Shown piece after piece: positions 50,915 to 59,810 of a stretch of 64,000 nucleotides of DNA. Position 1 is the first letter of the stretch; each line of letters begins with the position of its first letter. The notes under the pieces were generated by a model that was given only the letters and a program-made list of their open reading frames with translations, ran no database searches and had not been told where the DNA came from. The DNA is from a virus, in the IMG/VR virus record IMGVR_UViG_3300042327_000544, positions 1-64,000 of that record, one strand, 5' to 3'. The translations under genes and the position numbers were made by a program.

Positions 50915-51415
50915 TTAAACCTCCACAGTATATTTTAGTTTGACTGAAGCAATTCCTAATGTGGGCCATGTGATATTAAATGGGTTTGTTTGTTCTGTAA
51001 TATCTCTTAAAGATTGTCTATATGCAATAATCTTTTCTTGATCTGAATCTGAAAAAGAAGAAAATACATCTGGCATAACTAAGTAGTCTGTTGCGGTAAT
51101 AGTGTTATCTCTATGATATTTTACTAGATTCCACTGATTTGCTATTACTTCTGCTTTTTCTTCATTTGATAAATCAATAAGCACATATGAGCCTTTAACT
51201 TTTTTGCCAGTAAGGGCTCTTTCAAAAGAAACTTTCTTTTTAGTTGGATCGAATGATGGGGTTTCTGTTTCATCTTCACATATATACCAATTATCAAAGC
51301 CTTCAAGGTGTGATTCTAAAATTGGTGAAGGGAAATGTGTTGAAGGATACATCTCTCTTAGCTGTTGTTCATTTACAATTTGAGTAATATGCTTATCAAT
51401 AACTTGTGCGTACAT
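50915..51415 (-). CDS. tail fibre assembly chaperone-like protein
   Basis: A 166-aa protein with MYAQVIDKHITQIVNEQQLR at its start and RDNTITATDYLVMPDVFSSF, then KIIAYRQSLRDITEQTNPFN and ITWP near the end. This is the Phage_tail_APC pattern (R..R..xLxxtDy, YRQxLRDI, WP). It probably folds or attaches the propeller-like or beta protein beside it. Paralogue of 40926-41381. Confidence 0.78.
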   Translation of the reverse strand: MYAQVIDKHITQIVNEQQLREMYPSTHFPSPILESHLEGFDNWYICEDETETPSFDPTKKKVSFERALTGKKVKGSYVLIDLSNEEKAEVIANQWNLVKYHRDNTITATDYLVMPDVFSSFSDSDQEKIIAYRQSLRDITEQTNPFNITWPTLGIASVKLKYTVEV

Positions 51416-51780
51416 TATCGTGAGTCCTTCATTGATATTGATCCTCGCCAGTTTGTTCCATTATCGTATGTAATAAATGTTATAACATCGATTCCTCCAG
51501 AAGTGAGGGCTGGGGCTGTAGCTCCTGGATATTTTGCATTTGCAAATGTTATTGTGTATGCTCCTCCGCCAGTTAATTGTAGAGAGAAAGAAACAACTCC
51601 AGTTGTCGGGGTATTGACAATAGTAAATGTTGTTGCTGCTGTTACTGTGCAAGTAAAGTCATTTGATAGGGCTAGGTCTAGATTGACTGCGCCTGAGCGA
51701 GAGCCAAGGTCTAGCCTTCCAGTCTTATATGTATTAAGAGATCCTACTTGGTCTCCGATAACATCGCTTAGTAGTGCCAT
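51415..51780 (-). CDS. beta-domain fibre protein
   Basis: A 121-aa beta-rich protein starting MALLSDVIGDQVGSLNTYKT. LDLALSNDFTCTVTAATTFT and GGAYTITFANAKYPGATAPA match the pattern of 41392-41838. The ORF opens 5 codons earlier, but the ATG at 51780 forms a TAATG junction with the gene before it, and another TAATG joins it to the chaperone at 51415. A virion component; exact role unknown. Confidence 0.7.
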   Translation of the reverse strand: MALLSDVIGDQVGSLNTYKTGRLDLGSRSGAVNLDLALSNDFTCTVTAATTFTIVNTPTTGVVSFSLQLTGGGAYTITFANAKYPGATAPALTSGGIDVITFITYDNGTNWRGSISMKDSR

Positions 51781-52445
51781 TACATTACTCTCCATCCTTG
51801 AGCTGTATTTGAAAATACTAGAGTTGCAGCTTTGCTTTTTACGTTAAAGACTAGGTCTTCAGCTACACCTGCTATTAGGCTTCCGTTTCTTGCAATTGTA
51901 AAGTTTGTTGTCTGTGAAGTTCCTGCTGAATCTACAACAATAACTGTATCTCCAATTGAAGGAGCTGCTGGCAATGTAACAACAAGACCTGCTGCTGGTG
52001 TTACAAGAAGTCTATCTCCTCTAACTGCTGTATATGAAGAAGTTATATTTACCCAAGTATTTGGGATCTTTCCAGCAACTAGGGAAGATAATCCTGTAAC
52101 CGTTGAAGCAAGAGCGGAAATTTCTCCCCCAGCTGTGCTTACATAGTTTTCAGTTGCATATATTCTTGTCTCGTGATCAGCAATATCGGCTTCAGCGTCA
52201 GTAATTCTTTGTCCGTTAACTGAGCTGTTAATTGATGTAATAGCTGCATCTCTTGCCGCATTAATAGCAGCGATTCTTTCGGTTGTAATTGAAAGAATAT
52301 CGTTAACGCCCATAGATTTTGCTAATGTATCAAGTGCTGAGGCCAGCAAAACTAGGTCGTTTGCGTCTAAAGTTGTGGATGCAAGAGCGCTTACCTTTGT
52401 CTTAAATAGTTCAACCTGAGTTTGCAGTGTTGTATAATCTGGCAT
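51780..52445 (-). CDS. helical fibre-base protein (long copy)
   Basis: A 221-aa protein. Residues 1-60 (MPDYTTLQTQVELFKTKVSA; LVLLASALDTLAKSMGVNDI) are a paralogue of the 110-aa protein at 45639. A middle helical stalk (about 60-125) leads to a C-terminal beta domain (RGDRLLVTPAAGLVVTLPAA near residue 140), common in phage fibres. Together with the adjacent beta protein and chaperone it forms a fibre cassette. Confidence 0.72.
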   Translation of the reverse strand: MPDYTTLQTQVELFKTKVSALASTTLDANDLVLLASALDTLAKSMGVNDILSITTERIAAINAARDAAITSINSSVNGQRITDAEADIADHETRIYATENYVSTAGGEISALASTVTGLSSLVAGKIPNTWVNITSSYTAVRGDRLLVTPAAGLVVTLPAAPSIGDTVIVVDSAGTSQTTNFTIARNGSLIAGVAEDLVFNVKSKAATLVFSNTAQGWRVM

Positions 52446-52453
52446 TTTGTCTC

Positions 52454-55400
52454 CTAAGCCTGAGCTTCAGTCCAGGAAATTCTAGCAAGAATGTTTGCAG
52501 CCCCTGAACCAAGATTTGTTGCTGTAATTGTTAAGATATCTGGTCCATTAGGGAATGATGGGTTTGTCTGAGACCCATTTCCGTTTAGAATTGAGTTTGA
52601 AAGGTCTCTAACTTTCTTAGCATCAAATGTAGTAACGGAGAAGTTAGTACCACCTGCGTTTTCTGTGTAGAAAGCAAAGATACGATCTCCACCAGTAACG
52701 GTATTTGTAGGAGATGTAACTGGTGCTCCAGTACCTCTAACTCCTGTACCGTCGTGGTAAATTACCTGTGCGAGAGAACCAGAACCAACTCTTACTGCTT
52801 CCCATTCTGTAGGGATTGCAATACCGTTCATAGTTGCTGGATTTAGAATTCCTTCAATCAAGAATTGTCCCTGTGAAAGAACTCCAACTGAGTCAAGCTT
52901 CATCTGCATACGGTTTGCTAGTTCACGCAATCCAAAGTTTCTGCCTAGACCATTGTCTGCAGAAGGAGCCACTCTAATTGAAACGAGTGGACGAGGGGTT
53001 GGTGTGCTTCCGAATGTCTGTACTGCGGTACCGTTAGGGTTAATTGCAGAAATTGCTTCATCTGCACCCGCTAAAGCAAAACTAAATGATGTTGGGGCAA
53101 CCGAAGTAATTGCGAATGTACCGTTGTATCGGCTTGATCCTGTAACTCTTGCTGAGCTAGGAACTGACTGGAATCCTATATTTGCATTAACTTTGCTAAA
53201 TGAGAAAGTTGTAGGGCTTGGAACAAGTGAAATTGTATATGTTCCGTTAAATACGGAATCCATACCAGTAATTGTTACCTGCTGACCTACTGAATAAAGA
53301 TGCGCTGTACCAGTTGTTAGGGTTGCTATGTTGTTGGTAAGCTGTCTAAATGTAGGAGTATAGATATCATTTACTCCAGATATAGTTACGTTTGTACCAG
53401 ATGCAAGTGTGTGAGTACCTGATGTTGTCATTGTTGCAACACCTGATAGCGCCTGACGATTTGTTAGCGTAGCTGAAATTGTTCCAGATCCACCAACCTG
53501 CAAGTATTTCTGCATACCAGCGGTAAAGATAAATGACTTATCATCATTAAATCCACCATCCATAATTACGGATGATCCCCAGTGTGACATAACTGGTGCA
53601 CAGTTTTGAGAAATTGTTTGTACTGAAACTTGTGCTGTACCAGATCCGCCAGGAATTGTTGAGTCTGGAACAAAGTTTGATTGGATAGATGTTCCAAATA
53701 GATTCATTGGAACTCCTCCGTAAACTAGAGGTTGTGCGACTCTTCTTACAATATTAACTGCATGTGCTTGAATTGTTGGATTATATGCACCAATTGATGT
53801 ATATTCGCAAATCTCAAAATTAGCTCCATCTGCAATTCTTAGGAATCCTGTTGATGGCCAGAAACTTACGTCATTGACGTAAATTACTGTGTCTTGAGGA
53901 AATAGTGTAGATCCGCTTAGCCCTGATCCCCCTGCAATTAATTTTGCAGAGTTTAGAGGCTCATTAATTGTTTCATATCTTGCAGGAAGGTTTCCTGATC
54001 TCATATATGAAGCGGTATTAATATTATTCATTACCATCTTGTGACACCAAATAACGTTACCGTCTGTGCCTCTTAGTCCAAATCTAATTGAGCCTGCTCC
54101 ATACCAAGAGTAATCGATGAATGTCATCTGCATCTTTGCTATATCGAGGTTATATCCTGTTGGACCATTGCCGTCTACGGTGTCAATGTTCCATTGTGAT
54201 TGTGGAATCTTTTGAATCTGTGTCTTAAGATAAGGAGAACCATTAACACTTGGTCCTCTGTATGCTGGGGCAATGTTTAAAGAAGTATCATTGTTAATCT
54301 GAATAACTCTATAAGACTGTCCTCTAACTACAATTAGGTCTCCAACAAGTAGTTGCTTTCTAAATCTAGTGTCTACTCCTGTTACTACATTTGAAAATTG
54401 TGTTACTGAGATCTTTCCAAATAGTTCTTTGTTTGAAAATCTTCTTACTGCATACAATGTCCGTCCATCATATTCAAAATAGAATCCATTTTGATCATCA
54501 TATAGTCCAGCTCTTGTTGCTGAGCCTTTCCACTGATATGCTGTTACGAATGAATTAACTCCACCTGGCAATTGATCAATTGCGCTAATTGCAGAAGTAA
54601 ATGTCTTTTGTACAATAATTGTGTTTGAATCTGTTACTGAGCTAATGGTGAATAGGCCATTGAATGGGTTATATGCTCCCACTGTTTCAATTCCCTCAAT
54701 CTTAATTGTTGCGCCAGCCTGTAGGTTGTGATCTTGCAAAACACGAATTGTGATTGCATTTGATCCAATTGCTGTGCTTGATGCTGCAATGTAAGAAATG
54801 TCAAATGAAGGGGTAAACTTTGTTCCTGTTGAAAACGTAATTGACTTACCTGACTGATATCTAAAATATCTACGTGTTTGTCTAAGTGTCTGTGTTCCAC
54901 ATACGTTATTTCCAGTTGTGAGAATAACTCCACCATCGAATGGTCTGTGCTCTACGTAGCCCTCTGGCTTGCAGAATAGGCCAATTCCTACGGTGTTTAT
55001 TGCACCTACGGGAATTAGTGACTGTGTCATAAATGAGAATGAATTTGGAGTTGTAACTCTGTCAATCAAGAAGCTTCCATTGATTGAGCTTCCTGATGGA
55101 GCTGAAATCAAAATTGGCGTTCCTGGATAAAGTCCGTGTGGATTTGTAGTAACAACATCGATTCTTGAAAGAGCTGCACCGTCTGATGTTGCTGCCCAAG
55201 AATTCAGGGCTCCAGTGTTTCCGCCTGGAATATGTGCATTGTCAAAGATTCCTCCACCGTAAAGTGTTGTTAAGGTTCCATCTAGAACGCTGGTCAAGTT
55301 TGGAACATTGCCCTTGGCAATAAATGAAAATGATGTTGAGTCAATAATGGTAATAAGAAAAGTACCGTCTGTAAGTGGGCTGAGTGACTCATTAACGCTT

Positions 55401-55951
55401 ACCACGTCTCCGTTATTTAATCCGTGTGGAGTTGTTGTTGTTACAACGATTCTAGATCTTGGTGTTCCGCCTGATGAGATAAGAGAAACCACATCTAGGG
55501 AGTTTCCTCCTGTATTTCTTGAAAAGAATGTTGGGTAGTTGTTTTGAAGAGAAAGAGATTCCCATTTAGAACCCTGCACACCGTACTCAAAGTCAGTATC
55601 AATCAAAGACTCTGGATCAGATATTTTTAGCTTTCCTACTGCATCTAAGAGGTCTGATGAAGGCATGAATGTCTCAACTGGCTCGTCAACCATAATTTGA
55701 AGCTTATCTGTTGACTGCATTGAGGCTGTGTTGTACTCAAGAACTAAAATTGTGTGAACATCATTTAGACTGTCGGTTAGTGTATGGCTTACTAGACCGA
55801 TTGATGGGTCTGAAAAATTGTAGATGATTTTATTTTGGGTGACGTTTGTGATCAAAAGAAGATTTTGTCTTAGTACAAATCTTGGAATTGTAATCGTGGA
55901 TGTTGCGGGGGAAAATATAATCCCTTGATCGTTAATTGCTCTTCTTGCCAT
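52454..55951 (-). CDS. giant beta-repeat structural protein
   Basis: A 1165-aa tail or fibre protein. The N-terminus (MARRAINDQGIIFSPATSTI) starts a beta region. ESLIDTDFEYGVQGSKWESL near residue 110 resembles large structural proteins of T4-like cyanophages. At least five repeats of the form HGLxxGxxVxIxG...NGxFxIxxVxSxxSFxF lie near residues 170, 265, 405, 850, 885 and (degenerate) 940. Domains between them have GNNVCGTQTLRQTRRYFRYQ and similar aromatic segments. Probably an extended adhesin. Homology is inferred by memory of the motif. Confidence 0.68.
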   Translation of the reverse strand: MARRAINDQGIIFSPATSTITIPRFVLRQNLLLITNVTQNKIIYNFSDPSIGLVSHTLTDSLNDVHTILVLEYNTASMQSTDKLQIMVDEPVETFMPSSDLLDAVGKLKISDPESLIDTDFEYGVQGSKWESLSLQNNYPTFFSRNTGGNSLDVVSLISSGGTPRSRIVVTTTTPHGLNNGDVVSVNESLSPLTDGTFLITIIDSTSFSFIAKGNVPNLTSVLDGTLTTLYGGGIFDNAHIPGGNTGALNSWAATSDGAALSRIDVVTTNPHGLYPGTPILISAPSGSSINGSFLIDRVTTPNSFSFMTQSLIPVGAINTVGIGLFCKPEGYVEHRPFDGGVILTTGNNVCGTQTLRQTRRYFRYQSGKSITFSTGTKFTPSFDISYIAASSTAIGSNAITIRVLQDHNLQAGATIKIEGIETVGAYNPFNGLFTISSVTDSNTIIVQKTFTSAISAIDQLPGGVNSFVTAYQWKGSATRAGLYDDQNGFYFEYDGRTLYAVRRFSNKELFGKISVTQFSNVVTGVDTRFRKQLLVGDLIVVRGQSYRVIQINNDTSLNIAPAYRGPSVNGSPYLKTQIQKIPQSQWNIDTVDGNGPTGYNLDIAKMQMTFIDYSWYGAGSIRFGLRGTDGNVIWCHKMVMNNINTASYMRSGNLPARYETINEPLNSAKLIAGGSGLSGSTLFPQDTVIYVNDVSFWPSTGFLRIADGANFEICEYTSIGAYNPTIQAHAVNIVRRVAQPLVYGGVPMNLFGTSIQSNFVPDSTIPGGSGTAQVSVQTISQNCAPVMSHWGSSVIMDGGFNDDKSFIFTAGMQKYLQVGGSGTISATLTNRQALSGVATMTTSGTHTLASGTNVTISGVNDIYTPTFRQLTNNIATLTTGTAHLYSVGQQVTITGMDSVFNGTYTISLVPSPTTFSFSKVNANIGFQSVPSSARVTGSSRYNGTFAITSVAPTSFSFALAGADEAISAINPNGTAVQTFGSTPTPRPLVSIRVAPSADNGLGRNFGLRELANRMQMKLDSVGVLSQGQFLIEGILNPATMNGIAIPTEWEAVRVGSGSLAQVIYHDGTGVRGTGAPVTSPTNTVTGGDRIFAFYTENAGGTNFSVTTFDAKKVRDLSNSILNGNGSQTNPSFPNGPDILTITATNLGSGAANILARISWTEAQA

Positions 55952-55966
55952 ATTAGTTAGTCTCCC

Positions 55967-56584
55967 TTAGAAAATAAAACTTGTTGCCATAATTGTACCA
56001 TTTATCTGTGCCAAAGATGATGTTAGTGCATATTTTGGATAATAAATACCTAGATTAAGTAATGAATCTAATTCATAGGCTGAAACTCTTTTTTCAATAT
56101 CTGCCACAACTACATCTCCAATTGGACCTGTCGGACCAACGGGTCCCTGGACTCCTGCTGGACCTTGAATACCTTGTGGGCCTCTTACGTTACCTTGTAA
56201 AACCCAAGTTGTTGTTGATGCGCTATAAACATAATACTCTCCAGTATTTAAATTTATAAAGTTATCGCCTTCAATTAAATTTGTTAGCCCTGCATTTTGT
56301 GGAACTGATTGAGCTGTATATGTCTTTGTTCCTCTTGTACCTGGAACACCTGCTGGGCCCGTAACTGATGCGCCCCGTGGAATTGAAAAGTTGAAAACAG
56401 CATTTGTTGCTGTGCCTGAATTTGTAACTGTTGCATTTGTACCTGCGGCAGTAGATGTTACTGTTCCTACAGATACGGCTGCTGCAGTTCCTGCTGGGCC
56501 TTGAGGGCCAGTAGCTCCCGTTGGGCCAGGTCGTGATCCTGCAACGACTACCCACTCAGTTCCGTTATAGCGTTTTAATGACAT
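55967..56584 (-). CDS. collagen-like fibre protein
   Basis: A 205-aa protein with two collagen-like G-X-Y stretches. The first covers about residues 19-32 (GPTGATGPQGPAG). The second covers about 134-155 (RGPQGIQGPAGVQGPVGP and TGPIGD). They flank a beta-rich insert, and PAGVPGTRG lies near residue 79. A triple helix would form a rigid stalk. A prolyl 4-hydroxylase-like gene lies two genes upstream, a possible modifier. GGAGAGG precedes the ATG. Confidence 0.8.
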   Translation of the reverse strand: MSLKRYNGTEWVVVAGSRPGPTGATGPQGPAGTAAAVSVGTVTSTAAGTNATVTNSGTATNAVFNFSIPRGASVTGPAGVPGTRGTKTYTAQSVPQNAGLTNLIEGDNFINLNTGEYYVYSASTTTWVLQGNVRGPQGIQGPAGVQGPVGPTGPIGDVVVADIEKRVSAYELDSLLNLGIYYPKYALTSSLAQINGTIMATSFIF

Positions 56585-56603
56585 ATTTGATTACCTCTCC
56601 ACT

Positions 56604-56609
56604 ATTATA
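56604..56609 (-). promoter_or_regulatory. -10 box before collagen-like gene
   Basis: TATAAT in the 39-base gap, about 20 bases before the start, without a clear -35. Listed as a weak candidate. Confidence 0.35.
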
Positions 56610-56623
56610 CAACATATCTTTTA

Positions 56624-58504
56624 TTAAACCCCAGCCCAAATCAGCGTTTCCGCATCAAAGGTTGGGAATATTTTTATCCATTGTCCTGCTGCTGCTACAT
56701 ATAAAGAAGCCTCTGAAGATATGTATGCTATCATTCCGCCGTGCAAAGATGCTGCTGGAAGGCTAGCAAAATTTGTTATTTGTGCAGCATTATTTTTAAA
56801 CAAATCAGAGTAAGTTATTTCTCCTTCTTCTGTTGTTAAGTCTAGCCAAAATTCTGTTTGTGCTGGATTAGGTGGAGTTGTTGAAGACAAAATTGATTGA
56901 CCGCTTGTATCGTCAAGATCTACCCAAAAATCCCCTTCAATTGCAGTATACGTAGGTGGCTCTTCATCTGAATAAATTAAAGGAAGTTCTGGCTCATCTG
57001 TATCGATCCACAGGGTGTCCATTCCATAAGTTCCTTCGGCTGGAGGATTTGGTCCAGCAAATACAAATTCGGTAGAGCCTGCATCATCGTCAACATCTAT
57101 CCAAAGATCTCCTGTTGATGTTGCACCTGCTGGTGGTGATATTAAACCAACAAAGAATGTGCTTGGGGGCAAAGATGTATCTGTTGGAATTAACTCTAGC
57201 CCGCCTCCGCCTCCGCCCGAGCCTTGAATATCTTGCCAAAGTAGTCCGTCCCAGACCTTTAGTTTGTCTAGTGGCTTATTGTAATAGATTTGTCCGTGTA
57301 CTGGAGTTAGTGGAGCGGCATCAAGTCCAATAATAATTCCGTTATTAAAAGTATTTTTAGATGTCCATGTGTTTGTTGTAGATAAAGATAAATTTGTTGT
57401 TACATTTTCCCAAGCAGCATTTAAAGCATTCCATACCTTTAGGGCACCTATTGTTCCGCTTCTTGCTTCATCTGTATCAAACCAGAACTGACCATCTATT
57501 GGAGAAGCGGGTGCATTAGAAGACATCTTTGCAGTAGAAGGAGGAATATAGGCCTCTAGAATCATTTTATTAGATTCGTCATCATAGGTTACAGAAATAT
57601 TAGGATTTGTTCCATGAGTAAACAATGGTCCGATTGCATCTTGAACCTGTTCTTGGGTTAATTGAGCTACTGCTACAAAGTTAATCTTTCCTGTAACATC
57701 ATCATATGTTGCCGTTAAATTTGTATGGTTTCCTGATGTTATAAGGCCTGCTGCTACATCTTGGATCTTTTCGTCTATATCTAACTGAGATAGGGGAACT
57801 TTTCCGCTTCCGTCAAGTTGTGCAATTCCATCTGCTTGACCTACTTCAGATACAGGAACATATTTAGTGTCGCTTGTATTCCCTAGAGCAGATATCGCTG
57901 CATCTGTATAAGACTTAGATGATGCTAGAGCTGTTGCAATAGCAGTTGTTATGGTTGTTGAAAAATTAGGGTCGTCATTTATTGCTGCCGCTATTTCATT
58001 TAGGGTATCTAATAGTGCTGGAGAGGTATCAACTAAATTTGAAATTGCTTGATTTACGTATGCTTGGCTTGCTATTGTATTTGTATTTACAGATAAGGTT
58101 ATTGTTTTTGCTACGCTATCGTAGACCTTGTCTATTCCGCTTGTAGCAACAATTGCCGTTGCAATTGCAGATATTGCCTCTTCGTTATCGTATGTAGCTG
58201 TTAAGTTTATTTTTCTGGCTACGTCGTCATAAGCAACGGTTATATTTGTATGTGTTCCAGTAGTTAGTAGGTCTCCAACTAGGTCCTCTACTTCTTCAGT
58301 ATCAAGAATGTTGGTTTCTAGGGTTCGAACTTTAAAGTCTAAGGAGTTGGGGTTTGTATCGTTGGTTTTTCCAACTTTTGTCTCGAGGGCCTCAATAGCA
58401 TCATTTGCGTCTGCATGCTGTTTAGCATGTGGGACAGCTAAAACCGAGTCAGTCGGCTGTGGGTTAACTAGAACGTCTAGGTCTGCTGGAAAATTTGTTG
58501 CCAT
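56624..58504 (-). CDS. tail fibre protein
   Basis: A 626-aa fibre protein starting MATNFPADLDVLVNPQPTDS, with HAKQHADANDAIEALETKVG, a common fibre start. Repeats of the form TYDDVxxKI (about residues 90, 265, 310) and SGxDKVYDSVAKTITLSV resemble the segment in 62037-63383. A poly-Gly joint lies near residue 433, and the C-terminal part has four short WIDVDD/WVDLDD units with Pro-rich links. Probably a long, jointed fibre. AGAGGTG precedes the start. Confidence 0.75.
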   Translation of the reverse strand: MATNFPADLDVLVNPQPTDSVLAVPHAKQHADANDAIEALETKVGKTNDTNPNSLDFKVRTLETNILDTEEVEDLVGDLLTTGTHTNITVAYDDVARKINLTATYDNEEAISAIATAIVATSGIDKVYDSVAKTITLSVNTNTIASQAYVNQAISNLVDTSPALLDTLNEIAAAINDDPNFSTTITTAIATALASSKSYTDAAISALGNTSDTKYVPVSEVGQADGIAQLDGSGKVPLSQLDIDEKIQDVAAGLITSGNHTNLTATYDDVTGKINFVAVAQLTQEQVQDAIGPLFTHGTNPNISVTYDDESNKMILEAYIPPSTAKMSSNAPASPIDGQFWFDTDEARSGTIGALKVWNALNAAWENVTTNLSLSTTNTWTSKNTFNNGIIIGLDAAPLTPVHGQIYYNKPLDKLKVWDGLLWQDIQGSGGGGGGLELIPTDTSLPPSTFFVGLISPPAGATSTGDLWIDVDDDAGSTEFVFAGPNPPAEGTYGMDTLWIDTDEPELPLIYSDEEPPTYTAIEGDFWVDLDDTSGQSILSSTTPPNPAQTEFWLDLTTEEGEITYSDLFKNNAAQITNFASLPAASLHGGMIAYISSEASLYVAAAGQWIKIFPTFDAETLIWAGV

Positions 58505-58524
58505 ATGGTTGCACCTCTTTCCTT

Positions 58525-58530
58525 ATTATA
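58525..58530 (-). promoter_or_regulatory. -10 box before tail fibre gene
   Basis: TATAAT in the 48-base gap between the hydroxylase-like gene and the fibre gene, about 20 bases before the ATG. The -35 is not clear. Confidence 0.4.
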
Positions 58531-58552
58531 CCCTAAATGCTTTTTTACCTAT

Positions 58553-59203
58553 CTATAGAACTTTAGAGACTTGCCCCTGGTATCTGCCATGCTCTTTATG
58601 GTTTCTGTCGTTATATGAAAACATTGTTACCGCAGCATACTTTATACCAGACTTTACTGGAAGAGCGGCGTGTGCAAAAAGATAGCTAGACGGAAACAGC
58701 ACAATGTCTCCGTATTGAGGAACATAGGTATAATCAAGGTGAGGGAAGTATAATTCTCCGCCCTCATAGTCGCTATTTAAATACATAACAGTAGATACGT
58801 CGCATGAATAGCTTGGACCGCTGTCTGGGTGTGTTTTAAAATGCTGACCTTCTCCATAACGAACAAAGTTTATTGCTTCCATATAGTGTAATGCATTTGT
58901 ATTGTAGGCCTGCATATAATCCCTTAAACACTCTTGAAGATTTTCTGTTATTTGATCATGAACCGATATTATTTCGTCAGACAGTTCATTTCCTGGCCTT
59001 AAAGATTCCCTTTTAATTTTAAAATCGACACAATCTCTGTAATCTAATTTTTGTACGTGGTCTCCAACTGTAGCAACCGACCATTTAAACATTGAGCTTT
59101 TACCTGAACTCAAGACCTTTTCTAGCCTTGCTGGAATGTTCATTGCTTCTGGCAAAGCGTTTCTGTATATCTTTATTCCAATTGCGGGTGTGTCGATTAT
59201 CAT
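58553..59203 (-). CDS. 2OG-Fe(II) oxygenase, prolyl 4-hydroxylase-like
   Basis: A 216-aa iron- and 2-oxoglutarate-dependent oxygenase. The metal site HTHPD gives H125 and D127 and the distal His is H178 in LFAHAALP. K188 in GIKYA is in the 2OG-binding place, and GGELYFP near residue 148 is typical of P4H-type proteins. The active site is intact. A collagen-like protein lies 2 kb downstream in the same operon, so the acceptor may be its Pro-X-Gly units. AAAGGAG precedes the ATG. Enzyme class good; substrate inferred. Confidence 0.82.
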   Translation of the reverse strand: MIIDTPAIGIKIYRNALPEAMNIPARLEKVLSSGKSSMFKWSVATVGDHVQKLDYRDCVDFKIKRESLRPGNELSDEIISVHDQITENLQECLRDYMQAYNTNALHYMEAINFVRYGEGQHFKTHPDSGPSYSCDVSTVMYLNSDYEGGELYFPHLDYTYVPQYGDIVLFPSSYLFAHAALPVKSGIKYAAVTMFSYNDRNHKEHGRYQGQVSKVL

Positions 59204-59219
59204 AATTTCTCCTTTTATT

Positions 59220-59810
59220 TTAGACTAAGGGTATCCACTTTTGTGAATACTGATTTTTTATTTCTGATAGCGGGCTTACGTAAAACACTATAGATTTAAA
59301 TTTATTAGAATAAACAATTTTATTGCCCGCCTCTGAAATAATAATTTCTCCAGGCTCTATCTCAAATTCTTCTTCATTAATTAATAATTTTGTTTTTTCT
59401 GAGTCTAGGGAAATTATTCCAAACATTGAAGGTCTTGATGTCCCACCAGCATCATACCATAAAGAAGGATCCTGGTCTTCAATTAATGAAGAGTAAATAA
59501 AATATTTATTTTTTAAGTAGCTAAGCTGATACTTTTCACATGCATTTTTTACTAATAGATATACTTTTTGAAAAAGAAAATACATTTGTTCGTCATGCAT
59601 AAAAAATGGATTGTAATTATTTTTATCGTATACTTTAACATCTTTTCCATTAGAATGTGGAAAATCATAGATTTTTTCAGACTTATCTAATTCATTTATT
59701 ATTTTTTCATATAGGCCTAGTGTGTCAAACTTATCTTTAACTGAAATTGTTTTTCTTTTTTCTCTGTATATAACGTTTTCGTTTTTATTTTGACTTTCTA
59801 TATTAATCAT
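59220..59810 (-). CDS. cupin or double-stranded beta-helix-like protein
   Basis: A 196-aa protein of unknown function. Residues about 115-196 (LWYDAGGTSRPSMFGIISLD; TKLLINEEEFEIEPGEIIIS; YSNKFKSIVFYVSPL) look like the C-terminal beta helix of 2OG-oxygenase or cupin proteins. No clear HxD pair was found. It lies between the intact hydroxylase and the degenerate-looking one. Overlaps its upstream neighbour by 8 bases. Confidence 0.55.
   Translation of the reverse strand: MINIESQNKNENVIYREKRKTISVKDKFDTLGLYEKIINELDKSEKIYDFPHSNGKDVKVYDKNNYNPFFMHDEQMYFLFQKVYLLVKNACEKYQLSYLKNKYFIYSSLIEDQDPSLWYDAGGTSRPSMFGIISLDSEKTKLLINEEEFEIEPGEIIISEAGNKIVYSNKFKSIVFYVSPLSEIKNQYSQKWIPLV

Noticed and set aside
56271-56555. 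Minus-strand 94-aa Arg/Cys/Ser-rich frame inside the collagen-like gene
   Set aside because: Out-of-frame reading of the G-X-Y codons; the collagen frame is clear.
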